Assembly: GCA_028293325.1 (NCBI GenBank)
Contig: JAQGPA010000105.1
Location: forward strand, 1-43,287
Reading direction: 5' to 3'
Length of the DNA stretch: 43,287 nt
Source: Pedosphaera sp.
GTDB taxonomy: Bacteria > Verrucomicrobiota > Verrucomicrobiia > Limisphaerales > Pedosphaeraceae
Shown in pieces: positions 27,531 to 37,500 of this stretch (positions are counted from its first letter, which is position 1; each line of letters opens with the position of its first letter). The notes below the pieces were generated by a model. The model searched no databases and was not told the DNA's origin. It saw only the letters and a list, made by a program, of their open reading frames with translations. The position numbers were made by a program, and so were the translations under genes.

Positions 27531-28112
27531 ATGAAACCAATTTTGTTTTTTCCCTTGTTGCTGGCTGCCGCAACGCTGTTCAGCGGTTGCCGGACCTATG
27601 ATTACCGAATCGTCCAACCTCCCAATGTTCCTGGACCGATTGCCGACCAGACAGTGGTTGTTCCCTACGATCCGCTGGAATACCGCTTCGTCCGTCGTCA
27701 TGACTATCTCGACATGCGGATTGCGAACCCGACCGAGGACCGCATCGTGCTGCTCGGCAACCGCAGCTACGTGGTCGATCCCAACGGGGAAAGTCATCCC
27801 GTGCGCGGTCGGGCAATCGCGCCCCATAGTTACACCAGCATGCTGCTGCCGCCACGCCCGTTGACTTACGAGGTCACGGCACCTTATTACGGTTGGGGGG
27901 GAGGCTGGGGCTGGGGACCTCGCTTCGGAGACCCTTTTTGGGGCGGTTTCTACGATGGCTACTATGGCGGACCTTACGTTGCCACCTATAATATCATCAC
28001 TCCCTTTGATTGGGAATGGCGCACGGGTCTCGTCCGGCTCCGCCTGACATACGACCGCAACGGAAAGACCTTCGATCACTACTTTGAAATTGTACGCGAA
28101 CCTGAGAAATAA
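27531..28112 (+). CDS. Hypothetical lipoprotein
   Basis: 193 aa with a lipoprotein signal peptide (ILFFPLLLAAATLFSGC, lipobox LFSGC). A beta-rich domain follows (YRFVRRHDYLDMRIANP, YVVDPNGESHPVRG), then a Gly/Trp/Tyr-rich loop (YYGWGGGWGWGPRFGDPFWG), then LRLTYDRNGKTFDHYFEIVRE. It is probably attached to the outer membrane. I do not recognise a named family. GGGAGG lies about 10 bases before the ATG. Confidence 0.75.
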   Translation: MKPILFFPLLLAAATLFSGCRTYDYRIVQPPNVPGPIADQTVVVPYDPLEYRFVRRHDYLDMRIANPTEDRIVLLGNRSYVVDPNGESHPVRGRAIAPHSYTSMLLPPRPLTYEVTAPYYGWGGGWGWGPRFGDPFWGGFYDGYYGGPYVATYNIITPFDWEWRTGLVRLRLTYDRNGKTFDHYFEIVREPEK

Positions 28113-28448
28113 CGTCTGGATAATAGCGGTGAAGTCTCAGGGTTACTCCCCATGGTATGTTATTGAGGCGGCAAGCTAGGCTTTCAGCATGGAAAGGAAC
28201 GAGTTGTATTCCTCGACCTGCTTCCGCATCGGTGTAACCCCTATACCTTGCTGTTTCGCGGTTGAAACGGAAAAGGAAATTAGAATCCATGTCGCGGGCG
28301 GTTGTGGCACAAATACCCCGGGTCCGCGGGGACGATTCTCATTGGTGTTGTTTAATCATCCGCTTGGAAGACAACTCACATCTCCGGATTTCCCATCCTC
28401 GGAATTCAGTTCGTCACGAATTGAATTCTGGAATAACTGCAATATTCC
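28113..28448. other. 336-bp gap upstream of the NRPS genes
   Basis: No convincing gene. The frame at 28189-28452 lacks coding character and overlaps the NRPS start. It should hold the promoter of the biosynthetic operon. The last 50 bases hold two dyads (see the next entry), and no clear ribosome site precedes the NRPS ATG. Confidence 0.4.
28402..28448. promoter_or_regulatory. Paired dyads just upstream of the NRPS start
   Basis: A 12-bp inverted repeat with one mismatch (GAATTCAGTTCG at 28402-28413; CGAATTGAATTC at 28417-28428, 3-nt centre). GGAATA (28430-28435) and TATTCC (28443-28448) follow and abut the ATG. They may be a regulator site or an RNA hairpin hiding the translation start. Function is inferred. 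Confidence 0.4.
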
Positions 28449-31400
28449 ATGAATCAATCTGAAGACGAATCGGGTGGTCGCGGTCTGACCTACGCGCGTT
28501 CCGCCGCTCACTCCCCCGCAGGTTTTTCTGCGGACGCCTCCTTATCGCGCAAGGCCATGACCGGTTCGTCGCCCAACGAATCTCCGGCCCAGCCAATCGA
28601 AGTTGCCGGCAAAACTTGTCTTCATCAGTTATTTGAAGCGCAAGTGGCCCGCACTCCGAATGCCGTGGCGGTGGCATTTGCAGAAGAACAACTCACCTAT
28701 GCAGAGCTTAATGCCCAAGCTGATAAATGGGCTGCCACGCTGCGCTGGTTGGGCGTTGGACCCGAAGTGCTGGTGGGACTTTGTGTGGAACGTTCGCCAC
28801 AAATGATCGTGGGCATCTTGGCCATTTTAAAAGCCGGGGGCGCGTATGTCCCGCTCGATCCATCTTATCCATTCGAGCGATTGGCCTTCCTCCTGAGCGA
28901 TGCGCGGCCACCAGTGCTATTAACCCAGGAGAAACTCATCCATCTGCTCCCTCCGCATGAAGCGCGGGTAATTTGTCTTGATCTGCTACTGGAACCGAAT
29001 GCTTCCAAGCCGGCGGCCGTGCCCATTACTGGGGATAATCTCGCCTATGTCATTTATACATCGGGCTCAACGGGAAGAGCCAAGGGGGTCATGGTCACTC
29101 ACCGCAATGTTGTCCGGCTTTTCACGGCTACCCAGCCTTGGTTCAGTTTCAATGAACACGACGTCTGGACGTTATTTCATTCCTTCGCCTTCGATTTCTC
29201 TGTCTGGGAAATATTCGGCGCTTTGCTGCATGGTGGACGGTTGGTGGTGGTGCCGTATGCGGTTAGCCGCTCGCCGGAAGCTTTTCGCGAATTGCTTTCC
29301 CGCGAACAGGTCACCGTGCTCAACCAAACTCCCTCTGCTTTTCGTCTTTTGCTGCAAGCGGAGCAGGGTACATCAGCTTCGGAGGGACTGGCGTTGCGGC
29401 TTATCATCTTTGGGGGCGAAGCGCTGGAACTGCGCAAGCTCAAACCCTGGTTTGATCGGTATGGCGACCAATCTCCTCGACTGGTGAACATGTATGGCAT
29501 CACCGAAACCACCGTTCACGTCACCTACCGTCCGCTCACTATCGCTGATCTTGACCAATCCAGCGTCATCGGTGGTCCGCTGCCTGACCTGCAGCTTTTT
29601 CTTTTGGATGAGCAGTTGCAGCCGGTCCCACCGGGTGTTCCAGGCGAATTATGCATTGGCGGTGCCGGATTGGCCCGTGGATATCTAAATAGCCCGGAGG
29701 TGACGGCTCAGAAATTCATCCCCAATCCCTTCAGCGAGGAACCCGGTGCACGACTTTATCGGTCCGGCGACCTCGCCCGGCGTCTATCCAACGAGGATAT
29801 TGAGTATCTCGGGCGGATGGATCATCAAGTTAAGATTCGCGGCCACCGCGTTGAATTAGGTGAAATTGAAACAGCGTTAAACGCCCACCCCACTGTGCGG
29901 AACAGTGTTGTTTTACTGCGCGAGGATTTGCCGGGCGACCCGAAACTGACCGCTTATCTGGTTTCCCGTCCCGGCCAAATGCCGGGCGCCAGCGAACTCC
30001 AGAATTTCCTGCTTGCGAAATTGCCCGCTTACATGGTGCCAGCCTCATTTGTCTGGCTGCCGTCCTTGCCTTTGACAGTAAACGGCAAGCTTGATCGCCA
30101 GGCTTTGCCTGCGCCCGGCCACCATCGTCCTGACCTTGATCAACCCTGCATTGAACCGCGTACTGAGTTGGAACGATTTCTTGCCGATATTTGGTGTACT
30201 GTCCTCAACTTGGACCGCGTGGGCATCCACGACAAGTTCTTTGAGCTCGGCGGGCACTCGCTCCAAGGCGCGGAATTTATTGCTCAAGTGGACCGGAAGC
30301 TTGGTGAAAAGATTTTTGTGGTTGCGCTGTTTGAGGCTCCCACGATTGGCGATTTTGCCGCCTATCTACTCCAGAATTATTCGCGGGCCGTAGCCCGCGT
30401 TTTCGGATCTCCCGCTGCTTCAACCGCAATGCCTGGCGCGTGTTCTAACGGCAAAGTCGATGGTGAAATGCTCGCCTTGGCCCGAAGCTTGATCCAACCT
30501 CCTGGCTTCCACCCTCACGCGCAAAGTGGTTGGTCAGCGCAAAAAAACAAGCGGGCACTCTTCATTCTGGCGCCGCCACGCTCCGGAACCTCGTTGCTGA
30601 GAATCATGCTTGCCGGTCATCCCCGTATTTTTTCCGCTTCCGAACTGCATTTGCTCGGTTTCAATAATCTGGCGGAACGAAAGGCCTTTTTCACCGGCAA
30701 ATACAGCTTGTGGCTTGATGGCCTGCTGCGTGCCTTGATGGAGATTAAACGATGTGATGCCGCTGAGGCAGCGCGACAAATGGCGGAATATGAATATGAA
30801 CGACTCCCCACGCACCGCTTCTACAGCCTGCTCCAGGAATGGCTCGGAGACAAAATGTTGGCGGAAAAAACACCAGCTTACGCCCTGGATGTGGAAACAT
30901 TACAGCGGGCCGAGACTGATTTTGATGGAGCGCTCTATATCCATCTGGTGCGCCATCCGCATGCCATGGTCTCTTCCTTTGAAGAAAATCGCCTGAATCA
31001 GGTATATTTTACCTATGAACATCCTTTTTCGCCCCGGCAACTCGGCGAACTATACTGGTTAATCGTTAATCAAAACACCCTTGAGTTCCTGGAACAAGTC
31101 CCCGCCCACCGGCAATGCCGCATCCGTTTTGAAGACCTGGTGACCTATCCGGAAGCCATTATGAGTCACCTGTGCCACTCTTTTGGAATCGAGTTCCATC
31201 CAGACATGATCCAACCCTACAAGAATCCCGAACGCAAAATGCTCGATGGCATTCATCCGCAATCGCATTCCATGACCGATGCCAAATTCCACCAATATAA
31301 ATGCATCGAATCCCAGGTTGCGCACCGCTCTCCGGCGGTCGGCGCTGATAATTTCCTTGGTGACCTCACTTGGGAACTCGCCCGGGTTTTTGGTTACGAA

Positions 31401-31550
31401 TCATCGGAGCCAGTGTTGGAAAGCAGTAGTGCCCAAAACGGTTCTGTTCCTGCCGCCGCTTCGGTGCGTGCCGACCGGCTGTCCGACCGCCGTCAGCTAA
31501 GGCAAATGCATCGTCGGAAGCCTTTGGACGTCGGGAGGCCAAATGAATAA
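28449..31550 (+). CDS. NRPS loading protein: adenylation-PCP-sulfotransferase
   Basis: 1033 aa with three domains. The adenylation domain (about 55-555) has TSGSTG at 204, YGITETT, and Lys in NGKLDR. Aligned to GrsA its pocket reads DFWNIGMVHK, the classical threonine code. The PCP (about 570-640) has Ser604 in LGGHSL. The sulfotransferase domain (about 700-1000) has the PAPS 5'-phosphosulfate loop APPRSGTS (708-715) and a 3'-phosphate segment HLVRHPHAMVSS (832-843). There is no condensation domain, so it looks like a starter module that activates Thr and holds it as a thioester. The sulfotransferase probably acts on the tethered chain or the product. It ends with a basic tail that could be a docking segment. 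The stop overlaps the next start by 8 bases. The start could instead be Met37 (28557). Confidence 0.9.
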   Translation: MNQSEDESGGRGLTYARSAAHSPAGFSADASLSRKAMTGSSPNESPAQPIEVAGKTCLHQLFEAQVARTPNAVAVAFAEEQLTYAELNAQADKWAATLRWLGVGPEVLVGLCVERSPQMIVGILAILKAGGAYVPLDPSYPFERLAFLLSDARPPVLLTQEKLIHLLPPHEARVICLDLLLEPNASKPAAVPITGDNLAYVIYTSGSTGRAKGVMVTHRNVVRLFTATQPWFSFNEHDVWTLFHSFAFDFSVWEIFGALLHGGRLVVVPYAVSRSPEAFRELLSREQVTVLNQTPSAFRLLLQAEQGTSASEGLALRLIIFGGEALELRKLKPWFDRYGDQSPRLVNMYGITETTVHVTYRPLTIADLDQSSVIGGPLPDLQLFLLDEQLQPVPPGVPGELCIGGAGLARGYLNSPEVTAQKFIPNPFSEEPGARLYRSGDLARRLSNEDIEYLGRMDHQVKIRGHRVELGEIETALNAHPTVRNSVVLLREDLPGDPKLTAYLVSRPGQMPGASELQNFLLAKLPAYMVPASFVWLPSLPLTVNGKLDRQALPAPGHHRPDLDQPCIEPRTELERFLADIWCTVLNLDRVGIHDKFFELGGHSLQGAEFIAQVDRKLGEKIFVVALFEAPTIGDFAAYLLQNYSRAVARVFGSPAASTAMPGACSNGKVDGEMLALARSLIQPPGFHPHAQSGWSAQKNKRALFILAPPRSGTSLLRIMLAGHPRIFSASELHLLGFNNLAERKAFFTGKYSLWLDGLLRALMEIKRCDAAEAARQMAEYEYERLPTHRFYSLLQEWLGDKMLAEKTPAYALDVETLQRAETDFDGALYIHLVRHPHAMVSSFEENRLNQVYFTYEHPFSPRQLGELYWLIVNQNTLEFLEQVPAHRQCRIRFEDLVTYPEAIMSHLCHSFGIEFHPDMIQPYKNPERKMLDGIHPQSHSMTDAKFHQYKCIESQVAHRSPAVGADNFLGDLTWELARVFGYESSEPVLESSSAQNGSVPAAASVRADRLSDRRQLRQMHRRKPLDVGRPNE

Positions 31551-34500
31551 CCATGGGGCACCAATTGTGCGCGAGGAGGTGGCTATTATCGGCTTGGCCG
31601 GACGGTTTCCTGGGGCCGCTAACGTGGATGAGTTCTGGCGCAACATTTGTGATCGTGTTGAATCGGTCCGTTCCTTCTCCGCTGAAGAACTGGCTGCTTC
31701 GGGAATTGATCCCGCCGTGCTGAAAGACCCTCGTTATGTCAATCGGGGCGTCGTGCTGGAAGAGGCCGATTCGTTTGATGCGGCTTTTTTTGGCTATCAT
31801 CCACGCGAGGTCGAACTCATGGATCCCCAGCACCGGGTGTTTCTTGAGTGCGCCTGGGCGGCTCTGGAACATGCGGGCTACGATCCCGAAGAATATGATG
31901 GCCTCATTGGTGTATATGGTGGCGTAGCGCGAAATCATTATTTAGTGCGTCATCTATTGCCGCGCCAGGACCTTCTGAAAACCGTGGGCACTCACCAAAT
32001 GCTCATCGCCAATGAAAAAGATTTTCCCGCCACCCGCGTCTCCTTCAAGTTGAACCTGCGCGGCCCCAGTCTTAACGTGCAGTCCGCTTGTTCCTCTTCT
32101 GGTGTGGCCATTCATCTTGCGTGTCAGAGTCTGCTGGGTGGTGAATGTGACATGGCGTTGGCCGGGGGGGCGTGCATTCGTTTTCCCCTGACCGCCGGGT
32201 ATTTTTACGAAGAAGGCGGCATTCAATCTCCGGATGGGCATTGTCGCGCTTTCGATGCGCAAGCGCAGGGAACCGTTTTTGGCAGTGGCGTTGCCATGAT
32301 TGTGCTGAAGCGATTGACCGATGCTTTGCGTGATCACGATTTTATTCATGCCATTATCAAAGGAACGGCCATTAATAACGACGGATCCGGCAAAGTTGGT
32401 TTCACCGCTCCTGGCGTGGAAGGCCAGGCCCGCGCCATTACCGAAGCGCAGGCCATGGCCGGCATTGATGCCGAAACCATTGGTTACATCGAAGCTCACG
32501 GCACCGGAACCTCCTTGGGTGATCCCATCGAAATCGCCGCTTTGACCCGGGCCTTTCGCCAGAGCACGGCCAAAAAGGGTTTCTGCGCCATCGGTTCAGT
32601 GAAGACAAATATTGGTCATATGGACGCTGGCGCCGGAGCCGTCGGGGTCATCAAAACCGTGCTGGCGCTGCAACACCGGCAATTTCCTCCCAGTCTGAAT
32701 TTTGAAAAGCCCAACCCGGAGATTGATTTTGCCAACAGCCCTTTCTTCGTCAATACGAAGTTAACCGAATGGAAATCTGGCGAAACACCACGACGGGCTG
32801 GCGTCAGCTCATTCGGTCTTGGCGGTACCAATGCGCATATAATACTGGAGGAAGCTCCAATAAGCGAACCCTCCGGACCATACCGTTCCAGCCAATTGTT
32901 ACTGCTCTCGGCCAGGACCGGCTCCGCGCGGGAACAAACCACCGGACGGTTGGCGAAATATCTCGAACAACATCCCGAAGCCAATCTGGCGGATGTGGCT
33001 TACACACTCCAAACTGGGCGTCGCGCCTTTACGCAGCGGCGGTTCGTGGTTTGTCGGGATTCCCGCGAGGCGGCCGATTTATTAACATCATCCAACCCCA
33101 AACGTGTTTTTTCCGGGCTTTGCGGGCGCCCCAATCCGCCGATCACTTTTATGTTCCCCGGGCAGGGTGCGCAACAGGTCAACATGGCGCTGGAGCTGTT
33201 TCAAACCGAGCCAACCTTTCGCAAGCAAATTGATGCCTGTGCTGAAATCTTTAAACGACATCTTGGGCTGGATCTGCGCGAGGTAATTTATCCGGCGTGC
33301 GACGACGAAATAGCGCGACAAAGGATAAATCAAACGCTGGTCGCCCAGCCCGCGCTATTTGCAGTTGAATTTGCCCTGGCCCAGTTGTGGATGCAGTGGG
33401 GAATTCATCCCCAGAACATGATCGGCCACAGCCTGGGCGAATATGTGGCCGCCTGTCTGGCCGGAGTCTTCTCACTCGAAGATGTGCTCATGCTGCTGGC
33501 TCGTCGGGGACGATTGATGCAGGACCTTCCCGGCGGCGCAATGTTGGCCGTCTCGTTGACACAGGAGGAAATACAGCCGTTTCTTGGCGGTCACCTTTCG
33601 CTTGCGGCAGTCAACAGCAAGTCCAATTGCGTGATTTCCGGTCCCAATGAAGCCATGGTCGAATTGGAACAACGATTTGCCAATGAAAAAATCTCCTGCC
33701 GCCATCTCTCCACTTCTCATGCTTTTCATTCCACCATGGTGGAGCCTGTGCTGGAACCTTTTCTGGCAGAAGTGCAAAAAGTAAGGCTAAACCCACCTCA
33801 AATCCCATTTATTTCCTCTCCTTCCGGCACCTGGATCACTGCTGCGCAGGCCACGGACCCAGCTTATTGGGCCAGACACATGCGTGAAACAGTCCATTTC
33901 GACTCCGGCTTGCGCGAGATTTTCAAAGGCCCGGAAGGCATTTTATTGGAAGTAGGACCGGTGGAATTGCTGGGTGGATTTGCGCGCCGTCTTTCCCGCG
34001 AGACTTCATCGGAACGTCTGGTGCTTGCGTCCCTTAGCCATGCGTCAGGCCAACGCGGCGGGATGGATTCACTTCTGCATGCGTTGGGACATCTCTGGCT
34101 GGCGGGGGCAAAGGTGGATTGGAATGGCTTCCATCAATCTGAAAAACGATATCGTGTCGCGCTACCGACATATCCCTTTGAGAGGAGGCGTTATTGGATC
34201 GATCCACCGGCTTACAATAACCAAGCTGCAGCGGAGACGACTTCGGCTTTCGCTGAGGGGAACCGACCGGCATCAATTCCTGCCATTAATAACGAAGTGA
34301 CTTCGACGGCTGCTCAGGAAATACGCGAAACTCAGGTTGTCCCCACTCAAAGCAAGACCAGCATGCTTCCCAATCGCAAAGGGAAAATCATTGCAGGATT
34401 AGGAGATATTCTGCACGACTTGAGTGGAATTGAGATGGCGGCAATTTCCCCCGACGCAACCTTTCTTTCTCTAGGACTTGATTCCCTTTTTCTCACACAG

Positions 34501-37500
34501 GCTGGGCTGGCATTTCACAAAAAGTTTGCCGTCCGCATTACATTGAATCATTTGCTTCAAGAGTATCCCTCGATTGAAACTTTGGCAGATTACATTGACC
34601 ATACACTGCCGCCTGTATCGGAACCGGAGGTTCAAATAACGCCAATTGAATCCCCTGCGCCCAATTCCGATTACAAGCGGGCCATGGAAGAGATGCTGCA
34701 ACAGCAAATTCAATTCATGTCCCGGCAATTAACATTGCTTCGTGACACCCCTGCAAACGGAAACGACGGACGCACCCCCGAGGTGGACGCATCCGTGCAC
34801 AACTTAAATTCGAATGGTCGCAATTCCCAAACTCCTCCGGCCGCCAGGCCAATGGAGTCAGGCCAACAAAAGGAGAACCGGTGGTTTGGTCCATTTAAGC
34901 CGATCGATAAGGATCCTGACCGCGCTCTGAATGCTCAACAAGGCAAGGCTTTGGAAGAGCTGATTGCCCGTTATACTCAACGTACACGGGAATCGCGCCG
35001 CTTGACCCAGGTTCACCGTTCCCACCTGGCCGACCCGCGCACGGTTTCCGGTTTCCGTCTTTTATGGAAGGAAATGGTTTACCCCATTGTCGCTCCGCGT
35101 TCGGCCGGTTCAAAAATCTGGGATGTGGATGGCAATGAATATGTGGACTTCACGATGGGTTATGGCATCCATCTTTTTGGCCACTCGCCAAAATTTGTCA
35201 CGGAAGCATTGGCGGCTCAGCTTAAGCAGGGCATTCAAATAGGACCACAATCTCCCCTTGCTGGCGAGGTCGCCGCCGCACTTTGCAGTTTTACCGGTTT
35301 GGAGCGTGTGACGTTTTGCAACACCGGATCTGAATCCGTCCTCGCGGCCTTGCGTGCCGCTCGTACGGTCACCGGCCGCAACCGCGTCGCGCTCTTTGCC
35401 GGTTCCTATCATGGCATTAATGACGAGGTCCTGGTTCGCTCTCATAAGATTGATGGTGTGCAACGACTTTTGCCCGTTGCGCCCGGCATCCTGCCCAACA
35501 TCGTGGAAAACGCATTGGTGCTCGATTATGGTGATCCTGAATCACTGAAACTGCTCGAGACCCATGCGAATGAAGTCGCGGCTGTGCTGGTGGAACCGGT
35601 TCAAAGCCGCCGTCCGGATTTTCAGCCACGGGAATTCCTGCACCAGCTTCGTGACCTTACCCTCAAATCTGGTAGCGCGCTGATTTTCGATGAGGTCATT
35701 ACCGGGTTCCGATTACATCCCGGTGGTGCCCAGGCGTGGTATGGCATCCAAGCGGACCTTGCGACTTATGGGAAGGTGATTGGCGGCGGATTGCCGATGG
35801 GCGCAGTGGCAGGTCAGGCCCGGTTCATGGACGCCTTCGATGGCGGTGGTTGGAATTATGGAGACAATTCACTCCCTGGAGTTGGGGTCACTTTTTTTGC
35901 GGGCACCTTTGTCCGTCATCCACTGGCGCTACGGGCCTCCGCGGCGGTGCTGGAGCACCTGCAACAAAGCGGGCCGCAGCTTCAGGCGCAATTAAATGAA
36001 AAGTCGTCCCGTTTTGCACGCGCCTTGAATGACACTTTCAACGAATTGGAAGCACCTCTCTCCGTCGCCAACTGCGGCTCGATGTTTTACTTCCGCTTTG
36101 CCGTTGACCAGCCCTTCGGGAATCTGCTCTTTTATTATTTGCGCGAAAAAGGGGTGCACATTTGGGAAGGCCGTCCCTGTTTCCTTTCCACTGCGCATAC
36201 GGACGAAGATTTGGATTTTCTCCTGCGTGCTTTTCGTGAAAGTGTCATCGCGATGCGGGCAAATGGATTTCTATCGCAAAATCCTGCTGCCCCGACGCCC
36301 TCGGGAATTAACAAGGCAACCGATACAGTGAAGGATGCAGGTTCTGAACACCGCGTGCCCCTTACGCCGGCGCAAATGGAAATCTGGTTGGAAGCGCAGA
36401 AAGGGGATCATGCTTCCTGCCGATACAACGAATCGACCACGATCAATTTGCGGGGATCGTTTAACGCAGCTGCCATGCGTGAGGCGCTTCAGGCGTTGGT
36501 GAATCGCCATGAGGCTTTGCGCACAGTTTTCAGTTCGCAGGGAGAGTATCAAAAAATCCAGCCTCAATTACAGTTGGAGGTTACCTCACAGGATCTTTCG
36601 GCCATGGCATCAGAGGAGCGTGACATGCGGGTTGCTGAACTGCAGCTTGGCGAAGGCAGGATTCCATTTGATCTGGCGAATGGACCTTTGGTACGAGCGC
36701 AAATTGTGCGTCTGGCGGAACAGCATCATCTCTTACTTCTAACGCTCCACCATATTATTTGTGACGGCTGGTCGTTGAGCATAATCTTCAAGGATTTGGG
36801 CGAACTTTACACGTCTGCAGATCAAAGGGCCGGAATGCCGCTCGCGCCGGCGATGAAATTCAGCGAGTATGTCGCCCGGCAATCCACCCCCGCCCAAACC
36901 TCCGAGACGGCCCAATCCGAAACTTACTGGCTCGACCGATTGTCCGGCTCGCTGCCCGTTGTGGAATTGCCAACGGACCTCCTTCGCCCGGCTGTTAAAG
37001 GATATAATGGGAAAAGGGTGATTTATTCACTTCCGCCAGCGCTGTATTCCGAGTTGAAGCGATGGAGCGGGCAGATTAATGCGACGCTTTTTACGACACT
37101 GCTGGCGGGCTTTGAAATTCTTGTGCATCGCCTCACCGGTCAGAATGCCGTGTTAATCGGCATTCCTGTCTCCTGTCAGGCGCAGGCCGGTGGCGGAGAC
37201 TTGGTCGGGCATTGCACAAACTTGCTTCCCGTAAGGAGTGACTTTCAAGGTCGGTTGAAGCTCACCGATTTTATTGCTCTTGCCCGGCGCGAGGTCTTAA
37301 ACGTGTGCGATCACCAACATTGCACCTTCAGTACTCTGTTGCAGAAACTGAATCTGTCGCGCGACCCTAGCCGTGCGCCATTGTTGCCAGTTACTTTTAA
37401 TGTTGACCGGGTGCTTGGTCTGTCAAACTTTTCCAATCTGACGGTGACGGCTTCGCCAAATCCAAAGAGCTATTTAAATTTCGATTTGAGCCTGAACGTT

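Noticed and set aside
28189..28452. 87-codon frame just before the NRPS gene, considered as a small leader or MbtH-like protein
   Set aside because: It lacks the MbtH pattern (NxExQxSxWP), has no ribosome site and includes the regulatory dyads; not supported as a gene.
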